Shown here: positions 1 through 6,489 of the stretch, piece after piece | Numbering within the stretch: position 1 is the first letter of the stretch | Layout: each line of letters begins with the position of its first letter | Source of the DNA: Flavobacteriales bacterium | GTDB lineage: Bacteria; Bacteroidota; Bacteroidia; NORP154 | Length of the DNA stretch: 7,463 bases | Assembly: GCA_012965625.1 (NCBI GenBank) | Contig: DTSC01000388.1 | Location: forward strand, 1 to 7,463 | Reading direction: 5' to 3' | The notes under the pieces: generated by a model | Databases searched by the model: none | What the model was told of the DNA's origin: nothing | The model's input: only the letters and a program-made list of their open reading frames with translations | Program-made: the position numbers and the translations under genes

Positions 1-233
1 AGAGTGGTGGTTGCTCAGGATTAAGCTATATGCTTGAGTTTGATAGCACGTTTAAGGAAGGTGATCAGGAATTTGAGGATAAAGGCATTAAGATTGTAGT
101 GGACAAGAAGAGCTTTTTATATCTGGTTGGAACTGAGCTGGACTACTCAGGGGGCCTTAATGGAACTGGATTCACTTTTGTAAATCCAAACTCCACCCGA
201 ACTTGTGGGTGCGGTGAAAGTTTTTCTGTGTAG
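1..233 (+). CDS. sufA: A-type iron-sulfur carrier protein (SufA/IscA/HesB family), 3' part only
   Basis: Carrier or scaffold that receives iron-sulfur clusters from the SufBCD machine and passes them to apo-proteins in the cytoplasm. The gene enters from the left edge. The readable frame begins at base 3 and gives 76 residues before the TAG at 231-233. It opens with SGGCSGLSYMLEF, the GGCSG motif holding the first conserved cysteine (bases 12-14), and ends in TCGCGESFSV, with the two further conserved cysteines of the family (bases 204-206 and 210-212). Together these are the three cluster-binding cysteines of A-type carriers. Roughly the first 30 residues are missing, judging by the usual length of about 105-110. 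An ATG at base 30 lies inside the domain, after the first cysteine, and is not the true start. It leads the suf genes, 48 bases before sufB. SufA, IscA and ErpA cannot be told apart from this fragment; the symbol reflects context. Confidence 0.93.
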   Translation, partial: SGGCSGLSYMLEFDSTFKEGDQEFEDKGIKIVVDKKSFLYLVGTELDYSGGLNGTGFTFVNPNSTRTCGCGESFSV

Positions 234-281
234 TATTTTTTTATCCCCTTATTTATAATTAGTCTAAATAAAAATAAGCAA

Positions 282-1733
282 ATGGGCAATGAGTTAGAAA
301 TATTAAAGGAAGTAACAGGCCAGGAATACAAATATGGCTTTGTAACTGATATTGAATCTGATAAAGCCCCTATAGGTTTATCTGAGGATACAGTTAGGCT
401 TATTTCAAGAAAGAAAAAAGAACCAAAATGGCTCTTGGATTGGCGGCTAAAGGCTTTTAAGTATTGGCAGACATTAGAAGAGAAAGAACCAAAATGGGCA
501 CATATCAAATATGATGGTGTGGACTTTCAGAATATTATTTACTATGCTGCCCCAAAGAGGAAAAAAGAACTAGAAAGTTTAGACGAGGTAGACCCAGAAC
601 TGCTAAAGACTTTTGACAAACTTGGTATCTCTTTGGAAGAACAAAAAAAATTATCTGGTGTTGCCGTTGATGTAGTGGTTGATAGTGTTTCTGTAAAAAC
701 CACATTTACAAAAAAACTAAAGGAGTTGGGAATTATCTTTTGCTCATTTAGTGATGCCGTTCAGGAATACCCTGAGTTAGTACAAAAATACTTAGGCACC
801 GTGGTTCCTCAAACGGATAATTTCTATGCTGCATTAAATTCTGCCGTTTTTTCTGACGGATCTTTTTGTTATATCCCTAAAGGGGTACGATGCCCAATGG
901 AGCTATCAACCTATTTTAGAATAAATGAAGCCAATACCGGCCAGTTCGAAAGAACCTTAGTGGTTGCAGATAAAGGAAGTTATGTAAGTTACCTTGAAGG
1001 CTGTACCGCCCCTATGCGAGATGAGAATCAACTGCATGCAGCTGTTGTAGAGCTGATCGCTTTAGAAGATGCGGAAATCAAATATTCAACAGTGCAAAAT
1101 TGGTATCCTGGTGATAAAAACGGAAAAGGAGGTATTTTCAATTTTGTTACCAAAAGAGGAATTTGTAAAGGAAACAATTCCAAGATATCATGGACTCAGG
1201 TGGAAACTGGCTCAGCCATCACCTGGAAATACCCAAGTGTTATATTAAAAGGCGACAATACAGTTGGCGAATTTTACTCTGTGGCTGTTACAAATAACTA
1301 CCAGCAAGCAGATACTGGAACAAAAATGATGCACATTGGCAAAAACACCATGAGCACTATTATATCCAAAGGTATTTCCGCAGGCAAAAGCAATAATAGT
1401 TACCGAGGCCTGGTGAAAATTTTAAAGAACGCTGATAATGCCAGGAATTTCTCTCAATGTGATTCCTTGTTACTTGGAGACCAGTGCGGAGCACACACCT
1501 TTCCTTATATTGAAACCGCTAATAAATCAGCAATTGTTGAACATGAAGCAACAACTTCAAAGGTAGGTGAAGATCAGATCTTTTATTGCAATCAAAGAGG
1601 CCTTGATACAGAACAGGCAATTGGCCTAATTGTAAATGGATATTGCAAAGAAGTCCTGAAACAATTACCCATGGAGTTTGCAGTAGAAGCACAGAAATTA
1701 TTATCTATAAGCCTTGAGGGTAGTGTAGGATAA
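282..1733 (+). CDS. sufB: Fe-S cluster assembly scaffold protein SufB
   Basis: Core scaffold of the cytoplasmic SufBC2D complex, on which sulfur from SufE and iron are joined into a nascent cluster. The product is 483 residues, normal for the family. Diagnostic stretches include the N-terminal EPKWLLDWRLKAFKYW region, YIPKGVRCPMELSTYFRIN, LEGCTAP, and the C-terminal block running from QCDSLLLGDQCGAHTFPY through HEATTSKVGEDQIFYC to a GSVG end. Cys393 (bases 1458-1460) and Glu422 align by motif with E. coli Cys405 and Glu434, the proposed cluster or sulfur path residues. The central part is the right-handed parallel beta-helix typical of SufB/SufD. The ATG at 282 is chosen because it gives the usual N-terminal length; the leader is A-rich with no Shine-Dalgarno. 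It lies 48 bases after the A-type carrier and 33 before sufC. Confidence 0.98.
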   Translation: MGNELEILKEVTGQEYKYGFVTDIESDKAPIGLSEDTVRLISRKKKEPKWLLDWRLKAFKYWQTLEEKEPKWAHIKYDGVDFQNIIYYAAPKRKKELESLDEVDPELLKTFDKLGISLEEQKKLSGVAVDVVVDSVSVKTTFTKKLKELGIIFCSFSDAVQEYPELVQKYLGTVVPQTDNFYAALNSAVFSDGSFCYIPKGVRCPMELSTYFRINEANTGQFERTLVVADKGSYVSYLEGCTAPMRDENQLHAAVVELIALEDAEIKYSTVQNWYPGDKNGKGGIFNFVTKRGICKGNNSKISWTQVETGSAITWKYPSVILKGDNTVGEFYSVAVTNNYQQADTGTKMMHIGKNTMSTIISKGISAGKSNNSYRGLVKILKNADNARNFSQCDSLLLGDQCGAHTFPYIETANKSAIVEHEATTSKVGEDQIFYCNQRGLDTEQAIGLIVNGYCKEVLKQLPMEFAVEAQKLLSISLEGSVG

Positions 1734-1766
1734 ATTATCATTGATTTATTAAAGAATTAGAAAGCG

Positions 1767-2534
1767 ATGTTAAAAATTGAAAATTTGAAAGCCTCTGTTG
1801 AAGGCAAAGAAATCTTAAAAGGAATTAATCTTGAAATTGGCGAAGGAGAAATTCATGCAATCATGGGTCCTAATGGATCTGGGAAAAGCACCCTGGCCAA
1901 CGTTTTAGCTGGCAGAGAAGAATACGAAGTGACAGATGGTAGAGTAACCTATAATGGCATGGACCTGCTAGATATGGCACCTGAAGAAAGGGCAAGGGAG
2001 GGTGTTTTCCTTGCCTTTCAATACCCAGTTGAAATTCCAGGTGTTAACACAAGCCATTTTCTAAGGACTTCAATCAACGAAGTAAGGATGCACAGGGGAG
2101 AAGAGCCTTTAAATGGTGCAGAATTTTTAAAGCTGATGAAAGAAAAAATGAAAATTATCCAGATTGATAAGGCATTGACAAAAAGATCTGTGAATGAAGG
2201 GTTTTCTGGTGGGGAGAAGAAAAAAAGCGAAATATTTCACATGGCCATGATTGATCCCAAACTCTCCATCTTAGACGAAACAGATTCTGGATTGGATATT
2301 GATGCCTTGCGCATTGTTGCTGAAGGTGTAAACAAGCTTAAAACCCCTAATAATTCAACTATCATTATTACTCATTATCAAAGGTTATTGGATCACATTA
2401 TACCTGATCAAGTTCATATAATTTACGATGGCAAAATAATAAAGTCAGGAGACAAGAGCCTTGCATTGAAATTGGAGAAAAAGGGATACGACTGGATAAA
2501 GCCTGAATTGGGATTGGAAACTTCAATAGCATAA
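1767..2534 (+). CDS. sufC: Fe-S cluster assembly ATPase SufC
   Basis: ABC-type ATPase subunit of SufBC2D; ATP-driven dimerisation reshapes SufB-SufD during cluster assembly. It is cytoplasmic and has no membrane domain. The 255 residues carry Walker A GPNGSGKST (34-42, Lys40), the Q-loop in FLAFQYPVEIPG (Gln85), the ABC signature FSGGE (146-150), Walker B LSILDE with catalytic Glu171, the D-loop SGLD (174-177) and the H-loop histidine in IIITHYQ (His203). SILDETDSGLDIDAL is the SufC hallmark that separates it from transporter ATPases. One small oddity is that the residues after the signature read EKKKSEIFHMA, where I recall EKKRNE as strongly favoured in the family. Thirty-three bases separate it from sufB and six from sufD, so coupled expression is likely. 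Confidence 0.98.
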   Translation: MLKIENLKASVEGKEILKGINLEIGEGEIHAIMGPNGSGKSTLANVLAGREEYEVTDGRVTYNGMDLLDMAPEERAREGVFLAFQYPVEIPGVNTSHFLRTSINEVRMHRGEEPLNGAEFLKLMKEKMKIIQIDKALTKRSVNEGFSGGEKKKSEIFHMAMIDPKLSILDETDSGLDIDALRIVAEGVNKLKTPNNSTIIITHYQRLLDHIIPDQVHIIYDGKIIKSGDKSLALKLEKKGYDWIKPELGLETSIA

Positions 2535-2540
2535 GTTGAC

Positions 2541-3824
2541 ATGAAAGTAAATCTATCAAAAAGCACCGATCATCCTGGAATTATTGCCGGACTTGATCCA
2601 TTAAGGAAAGAAGCTATTGACTCTTTTAACTTAAATGGTCTTCCCAACAACAGGATGGAAGCTTGGAAATATTCCAACATCAATAAAGTTATTAAAAAAG
2701 ACTGGGTGCTTGAAAGCAATATTGAGGAATTGGTCCAAAACCAGGTTAAATCAAATGGAATTTCTCAAAAAGACGGATCTATTCAAGTGAGCCTGATCAA
2801 TGGGAAGGTCTATAAGAACTCTACTCACCCAATTAATCACAATGTAATGGTTTGTGGTTTAAGTGAGGCTTCCAGTAAATATCAATCCCTTTTAGAAACA
2901 CATCTTGGAAACCATGCATGTCTTAGATCAGGCCTTACGGCACTAAATACGGTACATATTTCAGATGGTCTCTTTATTTACATACCAGACAACACTATCC
3001 TGGAAGATCCTATTTATATTCACAACAAGTATCAATCTGGAGAGTTGCGTTTATTTCACCCCAGAAGCCTGATCATTATGGGGAAAAACAGCTCAGCTAC
3101 TATTATTGAAGATCATGAAAATAACACCATTCCCTCCGATGGTTCGTTTTTTGCAAATTCTATTACTGAAGTTTTTGTAGATGAAAATGCGCGCCTGGAT
3201 CAATATATCTTGCAAGATGATAGCTCAGAAGATGGCAATCATGTTTCTTCTTCATTCATTACCCAAAATCAGGCCTCAGTTTATACCAGGTGTACTTTCA
3301 CCTTAAATGGAAGCTTTGTCAGAAACAATGTAGAAGTGAACATGGAAGGAGAAGGATGTGAATCCAACCTATATGGTTACAGTCATTTAATAAACCAGAA
3401 TCAAACAGATAATCATACCCATATTAATCATAAAGTTCCCAATTGCCTGAGTAATGAGCTATATATAGGTTTGCTTGATGACAAATCATCCGGTATTTTT
3501 AATGGAAAGGTATTGGTTCATAGAGACGCTCAAAAAACAAATGCATTTCAATCTAACAAAAACATTCTCTTATCAGACAATGCAACTATGAATTCTAAGC
3601 CTGAGTTAGAGATCTATGCAGATGATGTCAAATGCAGTCATGGAGCCACAACAGGCCAGGTAAATAAGGAAGCATTATTTTATCTTCGGTCCAGAGGAAT
3701 TCCTAAGGCCAAGGCCATTCCCATGTTGTTATTCGGATTTGCTTATGATGTTATTGAAAAGGTTAAAAACAGCAAGTTCAAGGAAGAAATTAATGCATTG
3801 GTTTTAAAAAGACTTGAAAATTAG
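2541..3824 (+). CDS. sufD: Fe-S cluster assembly protein SufD
   Basis: Partner of SufB in the SufBC2D scaffold, with the same beta-helix fold; it is needed for iron delivery and forms the assembly site at the SufB-SufD interface. The product has 427 residues, usual for the family. The N-terminal region shows GLPNNRMEAWKYSNI, the conserved G-P-x-x-x-x-E-x-W-(K/R)-Y element. The C-terminal region shows ADDVKCSHGATTGQ followed by FYLRSRGIPKAKA. His367 (bases 3639-3641) in CSHGAT corresponds to E. coli His360, which contributes to the assembly site. The middle of the protein is much less conserved than that of SufB, as is normal for SufD. It starts six bases after the sufC stop, again without a Shine-Dalgarno, and is followed by a 31-base gap to sufS. 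Confidence 0.97.
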   Translation: MKVNLSKSTDHPGIIAGLDPLRKEAIDSFNLNGLPNNRMEAWKYSNINKVIKKDWVLESNIEELVQNQVKSNGISQKDGSIQVSLINGKVYKNSTHPINHNVMVCGLSEASSKYQSLLETHLGNHACLRSGLTALNTVHISDGLFIYIPDNTILEDPIYIHNKYQSGELRLFHPRSLIIMGKNSSATIIEDHENNTIPSDGSFFANSITEVFVDENARLDQYILQDDSSEDGNHVSSSFITQNQASVYTRCTFTLNGSFVRNNVEVNMEGEGCESNLYGYSHLINQNQTDNHTHINHKVPNCLSNELYIGLLDDKSSGIFNGKVLVHRDAQKTNAFQSNKNILLSDNATMNSKPELEIYADDVKCSHGATTGQVNKEALFYLRSRGIPKAKAIPMLLFGFAYDVIEKVKNSKFKEEINALVLKRLEN

Positions 3825-3855
3825 GCTCAGGTTTTTTTGAATTCTTTAATTAACT

Positions 3856-5112
3856 ATGGAAGTATTAACAGCAGAAGATCATCTTTCTCTAATGACTCTT
3901 GACCCCTATAAGATAAGAAAAGATTTTCCCATTTTGAAGCAGGTTGTCCATGGTTCTCCTTTGGTTTATTTGGATAATGGCGCATCTTCACAAAAGCCAG
4001 AGATTGTTATTGCTGCCATTGAAGATTACTATAGAACGAAGCACAGCAATATCCATCGCGGCGTTCATTATTTGAGCTCAATGGCTACTGAACAACATGA
4101 AGAGGTACGTGAAAAAGTAAAGGCTTTAATCAATGCTAAACACGATTATGAAGTTATTTTCACAAGTGGCACCACAGCATCTTTAAACACCCTTGCTTCA
4201 TCAATCGGTAAAAAATGGATCTCTGCTGGAGATGAAATCATTATTTCGGAGATGGAGCATCATTCAAATATTGTTCCCTGGCAAATAGTTTGTGAAGAGA
4301 AAAATGCCAAGCTAAAAGTAATACCTGTTAAGGAAAGTGGAGACCTTGACCTGGAAGCATTTGATCATCTGTTAAATGAAAAAACCAAAATCGTGTCTGT
4401 TACGCATGTTTCCAATACCATGGGCACCATTGTACCCATAGATTATATCATAGGAAGGGCACATAAAAAGGGAGCTAAAGTAATTATTGATGGAGCACAG
4501 GCAGTGCCACATCAAAAAGTTGATGTACAGAAGATCGATTGTGACTTTTATTGCTTTTCAGCTCATAAAATGTTTGGCCCAACAGGGGTAGGAGTTCTTT
4601 ATGGAAAAGAAAAACTATTAAATGAGCTTCCACCATATCAGGGAGGCGGAAATATGATCAGCAATGTGAGTTTTGAAAAAACAGAGTATAATGAGCTCCC
4701 TCACAAGTTTGAAGCAGGAACACCAAACATTGCAGGAGAGATCGGTTTTGGAGCTGCTATTGATTATATAAATGAGGTGGGTTACGAAAACATTCAGGAA
4801 TACGAAACTAACCTGGTTAATCAAGCCGTTAATGCATTAAGGAACATAGAGGGCCTGCGACTTATTGGCACCCCTGAAGAGCGTGCAGGAGTGATTTCAT
4901 TCATTATAGAAGGTCTTCATCCTTATGATATTGGCACCATCCTTGACCAGCAAGGAATTGCTGTCAGGACCGGCCATCATTGTACGCAACCACTAATGGA
5001 CAAGTTTAAAATTCAAGGGACAGTAAGGGTTTCCTTCTCTTTCTATAATACAATAGAGGAAGTAGAGCTCCTGGTAAAAGGTATAGAAAAAGCAAAGGAG
5101 ATGCTCAGCTAA
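3856..5112 (+). CDS. sufS: Cysteine desulfurase SufS (group II, PLP-dependent)
   Basis: Pyridoxal-phosphate enzyme that converts L-cysteine to L-alanine and holds the released sulfur as a persulfide for transfer to SufE. The 418 residues contain SGTTASLN (104-111, cofactor phosphate region), EMEHHSN with His136-His137, DGAQAVPH (212-219, Asp212 and Gln215 contacting the cofactor), the Schiff-base lysine Lys238 in SAHKMFGPTG, and the catalytic Cys376 in RTGHHCTQPLM. The short RTGHHC segment marks a group II (SufS/CsdA) enzyme rather than IscS/NifS. The first ATG adds 12 residues ahead of MTLDPYKIRKDFPIL; an in-frame ATG at 3892 would give an N-terminus closer to many SufS proteins and is a possible alternative start. 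Twelve bases separate it from its partner sufE. Confidence 0.97.
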   Translation: MEVLTAEDHLSLMTLDPYKIRKDFPILKQVVHGSPLVYLDNGASSQKPEIVIAAIEDYYRTKHSNIHRGVHYLSSMATEQHEEVREKVKALINAKHDYEVIFTSGTTASLNTLASSIGKKWISAGDEIIISEMEHHSNIVPWQIVCEEKNAKLKVIPVKESGDLDLEAFDHLLNEKTKIVSVTHVSNTMGTIVPIDYIIGRAHKKGAKVIIDGAQAVPHQKVDVQKIDCDFYCFSAHKMFGPTGVGVLYGKEKLLNELPPYQGGGNMISNVSFEKTEYNELPHKFEAGTPNIAGEIGFGAAIDYINEVGYENIQEYETNLVNQAVNALRNIEGLRLIGTPEERAGVISFIIEGLHPYDIGTILDQQGIAVRTGHHCTQPLMDKFKIQGTVRVSFSFYNTIEEVELLVKGIEKAKEMLS

Positions 5113-5124
5113 TTTTATAATATA

Positions 5125-5550
5125 ATGGCAACAATTAATGAGCGACAAGATGAAATTATTGAGGATTTTAGCCTGTTTGATGACTGGATGGGCAAATATG
5201 AGCACCTGATTGAGTTTGGCAAATCTCTTCCGCTTCTTAATAAGGAACACAAAATTGAGGAAAATGAGGTAAAGGGATGCCAGTCAAAGGTTTGGCTGCA
5301 TACAGAGTATAAAGATGGAAAGATTTATTTTACGGCAGATAGCAATGCAATCATTACAAAGGGCATCATTGGATTGCTGGTTCATATCTTATCAGGACAA
5401 AAGCCAGAAGAAATCATTAACAATGAATTATATTTTATAGATAAAATTGGGTTAAAAGAGCATTTGACTCCGTTAAGGTCAAATGGAATGGTGTCAATGG
5501 TAAAACAGATGAAAATGTACGCACTGGGTTATAAGATTAAAGCTTCATAA
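5125..5550 (+). CDS. sufE: Sulfur acceptor/transfer protein SufE
   Basis: Takes the persulfide sulfur from SufS and hands it to SufB, also stimulating the desulfurase. The product has 141 residues, the normal SufE size. The active-site cysteine is Cys52 (bases 5278-5280) within ENEVKGCQSKVWL, the family's V-x-G-C-x-S-x-V-W motif. Other typical elements are the N-terminal EIIEDFSLFDDWMGKYEHLIEFG helix region (residues 10-32), FTADSNAIITKGIIGLLV in the middle, and IGLKEHLTPLRSNGM near the end. Its position directly after sufS fits the enzyme-partner relationship. It ends three bases before the next start, so translational coupling with the DUF59 gene is likely. Confidence 0.97.
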   Translation: MATINERQDEIIEDFSLFDDWMGKYEHLIEFGKSLPLLNKEHKIEENEVKGCQSKVWLHTEYKDGKIYFTADSNAIITKGIIGLLVHILSGQKPEEIINNELYFIDKIGLKEHLTPLRSNGMVSMVKQMKMYALGYKIKAS

Positions 5551-5553
5551 ATA

Positions 5554-5871
5554 ATGGAACCAAATAAAGTAATAATGGAACAGGCAATCATTGATGTGAT
5601 AAAGACCTGTTATGACCCCGAAATTCCTGTAGACATATATACCCTTGGGCTTATCTATGAAGTAAAGATCGATGATGAATACAATGCAGAAATTATCATG
5701 ACCTTAACTTCACCAAATTGTCCTGTGGCAGAATCGCTTCCGGCTGAAGTAGAAGCCAAGATACAAGGGATAAAAGGCCTTAAGTCTGCTAAGGTTACCA
5801 TTGTTTTTGAACCACCTTGGGAGATGAGTATGATGTCAGAGGAAGCAAGACTCGAATTAGGCCTAATGTAA
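5554..5871 (+). CDS. SUF-associated MIP18/DUF59 family Fe-S assembly protein
   Basis: Small protein (105 residues) of the MIP18/DUF59 family, in the subgroup found next to suf genes and sometimes called SufT or SUF-associated protein. Family members take part in maturation or delivery of iron-sulfur clusters; the exact role of this subgroup is not settled. Visible motifs are DPEIPVDIYTLGLIYEV (21-37), MTLTSPNCPVAESLP (49-63) with Cys56, the conserved cysteine of the family, and FEPPWEMSMMSEEARLELGL near the C-terminus. The first ATG is only three bases after the sufE stop. A second in-frame ATG at 5575 would shorten it by seven residues and also fits the family. It is related to PaaD, but the SUF context and the MSEEARLELGL ending argue against a phenylacetate role. 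Confidence 0.93.
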   Translation: MEPNKVIMEQAIIDVIKTCYDPEIPVDIYTLGLIYEVKIDDEYNAEIIMTLTSPNCPVAESLPAEVEAKIQGIKGLKSAKVTIVFEPPWEMSMMSEEARLELGLM

Positions 5872-5879
5872 CCTGTTAT

Positions 5880-6386
5880 ATGAGTGAAGAAATTACAAAT
5901 CGGGTATCTAACTCAAAACTAATAAACTTCAACTTAGAGGATTATTATCCTGAAGGGGAAAGAGCCTTTATAGATATTTCCCAATACCTTGACCAGGGAA
6001 TAGTGCTAAGGGAAAAAGAATTCAGGCAAGCCCTCAAAGAAGAAAACTGGGAAATATACAGAGATAAATTTGTAGCAATTGACTGTTCTACGGATGCCAT
6101 TGTTCCTACCTGGGCATTTATGCTGACAGTTGCACATCTTCATGGTCTGGTAAAAAAGGCCATTCTTGGCGATTTGGAAACATTAGAAAAAATTTTGTTT
6201 CTCGATGCTCTTAGCAATATCGATCTAAGCAAGTATAAAGGAAAACCGGTTATCGTTAATGGATGCGGAAATAAACCGGTGCCGGATTCAGCTTACCTTG
6301 AGCTGACACAAGTTTTAAAACCTGTAGTGAAAAGCTTAATGTTTGGAGAAGCATGTTCAACTGTACCCATTTACAAAAGAAAATGA
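5880..6386 (+). CDS. DUF2480 family protein of unknown function in the suf operon
   Basis: I recognise this as DUF2480, a family restricted, as far as I know, to Bacteroidota and commonly found behind suf genes; no function is established. The product has 168 residues with no signal peptide or membrane span, so it is probably cytoplasmic. Visible landmarks are INFNLEDYYPEGERAFIDIS near the start, FVAIDCSTDAIVPTWAFML (64-82) followed by HLH (86-88), GKPVIVNGCGNKPVPDSAY (121-139) and GEACSTVPIYKRK at the end. Cys69, Cys129 and Cys159 are its only cysteines; each sits in a distinctive motif, which is compatible with metal or cluster binding, but that is inference. The frame is open back to an ATG at 5817, inside the DUF59 gene. 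The ATG at 5880 is preferred because it leaves an 8-base gap instead of a 55-base overlap and avoids a poor-looking 21-residue extension. Confidence 0.88.
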   Translation: MSEEITNRVSNSKLINFNLEDYYPEGERAFIDISQYLDQGIVLREKEFRQALKEENWEIYRDKFVAIDCSTDAIVPTWAFMLTVAHLHGLVKKAILGDLETLEKILFLDALSNIDLSKYKGKPVIVNGCGNKPVPDSAYLELTQVLKPVVKSLMFGEACSTVPIYKRK

Positions 6387-6489
6387 ATCTTAAGCATTAC
6401 AATATTTAAATTTATATTTGATAAAATATTTCAATCTAAGATCAACTAAATTTTAACCCTTCCTTTACAGGAAACAATACACACAACAA
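6387..6489 (+). promoter_or_regulatory. Intergenic region with a probable sod promoter (-7 box TATATTTG at 6413-6420)
   Basis: This is the largest gap in the window, separating the suf operon from the superoxide dismutase gene. TATATTTG at 6413-6420 matches the Bacteroidota -7 consensus TAnnTTTG. It would place the transcript start about 60 bases before the ATG at 6490. The expected TTTG-like -33 box is weak: the right distance holds only TTAAGC-like sequence. No clear operator or riboswitch is visible, and there is no GC-rich terminator hairpin for the suf operon, so read-through from suf remains possible. The start codon follows an A/C-rich leader (CACACAACAA) with no Shine-Dalgarno. Confidence 0.5.

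Noticed and set aside
248..278. Possible hairpin CTTATTT / AAATAAG between the A-type carrier gene and sufB
   Set aside because: It is AT-only with a 17-base loop and no following T tract, so it would be too weak to act as a terminator and is expected by chance here.
417..497. 15-base direct repeat (AAAGAACCAAAATGG at 417-431 and 483-497)
   Set aside because: Both copies encode KEPKW-type motifs at places where SufB proteins normally have an EP-x-W element, so protein conservation explains the similarity.
143..508. Minus-strand open frame of 121 codons across the sufA end and sufB start
   Set aside because: It runs antisense through two well-supported genes and their intergenic gap, and its translation resembles no family I recognise.
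643..650. A8 run in sufB containing the in-frame heptamer A AAA AAA, with a -1 frame stop at 668-670
   Set aside because: Short A runs are common in AT-rich coding DNA, no stimulatory hairpin is evident nearby, and a frameshifted SufB fragment of about 128 residues has no known role.
5817..5879. Upstream in-frame extension of the DUF2480 gene to ATG 5817
   Set aside because: It would overlap the DUF59 gene by 55 bases, and the added 21 residues are a frame-shifted reading of that gene's conserved C-terminus.
6401..6430. AATATTT / AAATATT inverted repeat as a suf operon terminator
   Set aside because: It is AT-only with a long loop and covers the likely sod promoter; nothing supports termination.
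6460..6473. Small hairpin TTCCT-TTAC-AGGAA in the sod leader
   Set aside because: A 5-bp stem is too short to support a regulatory call without conservation data.
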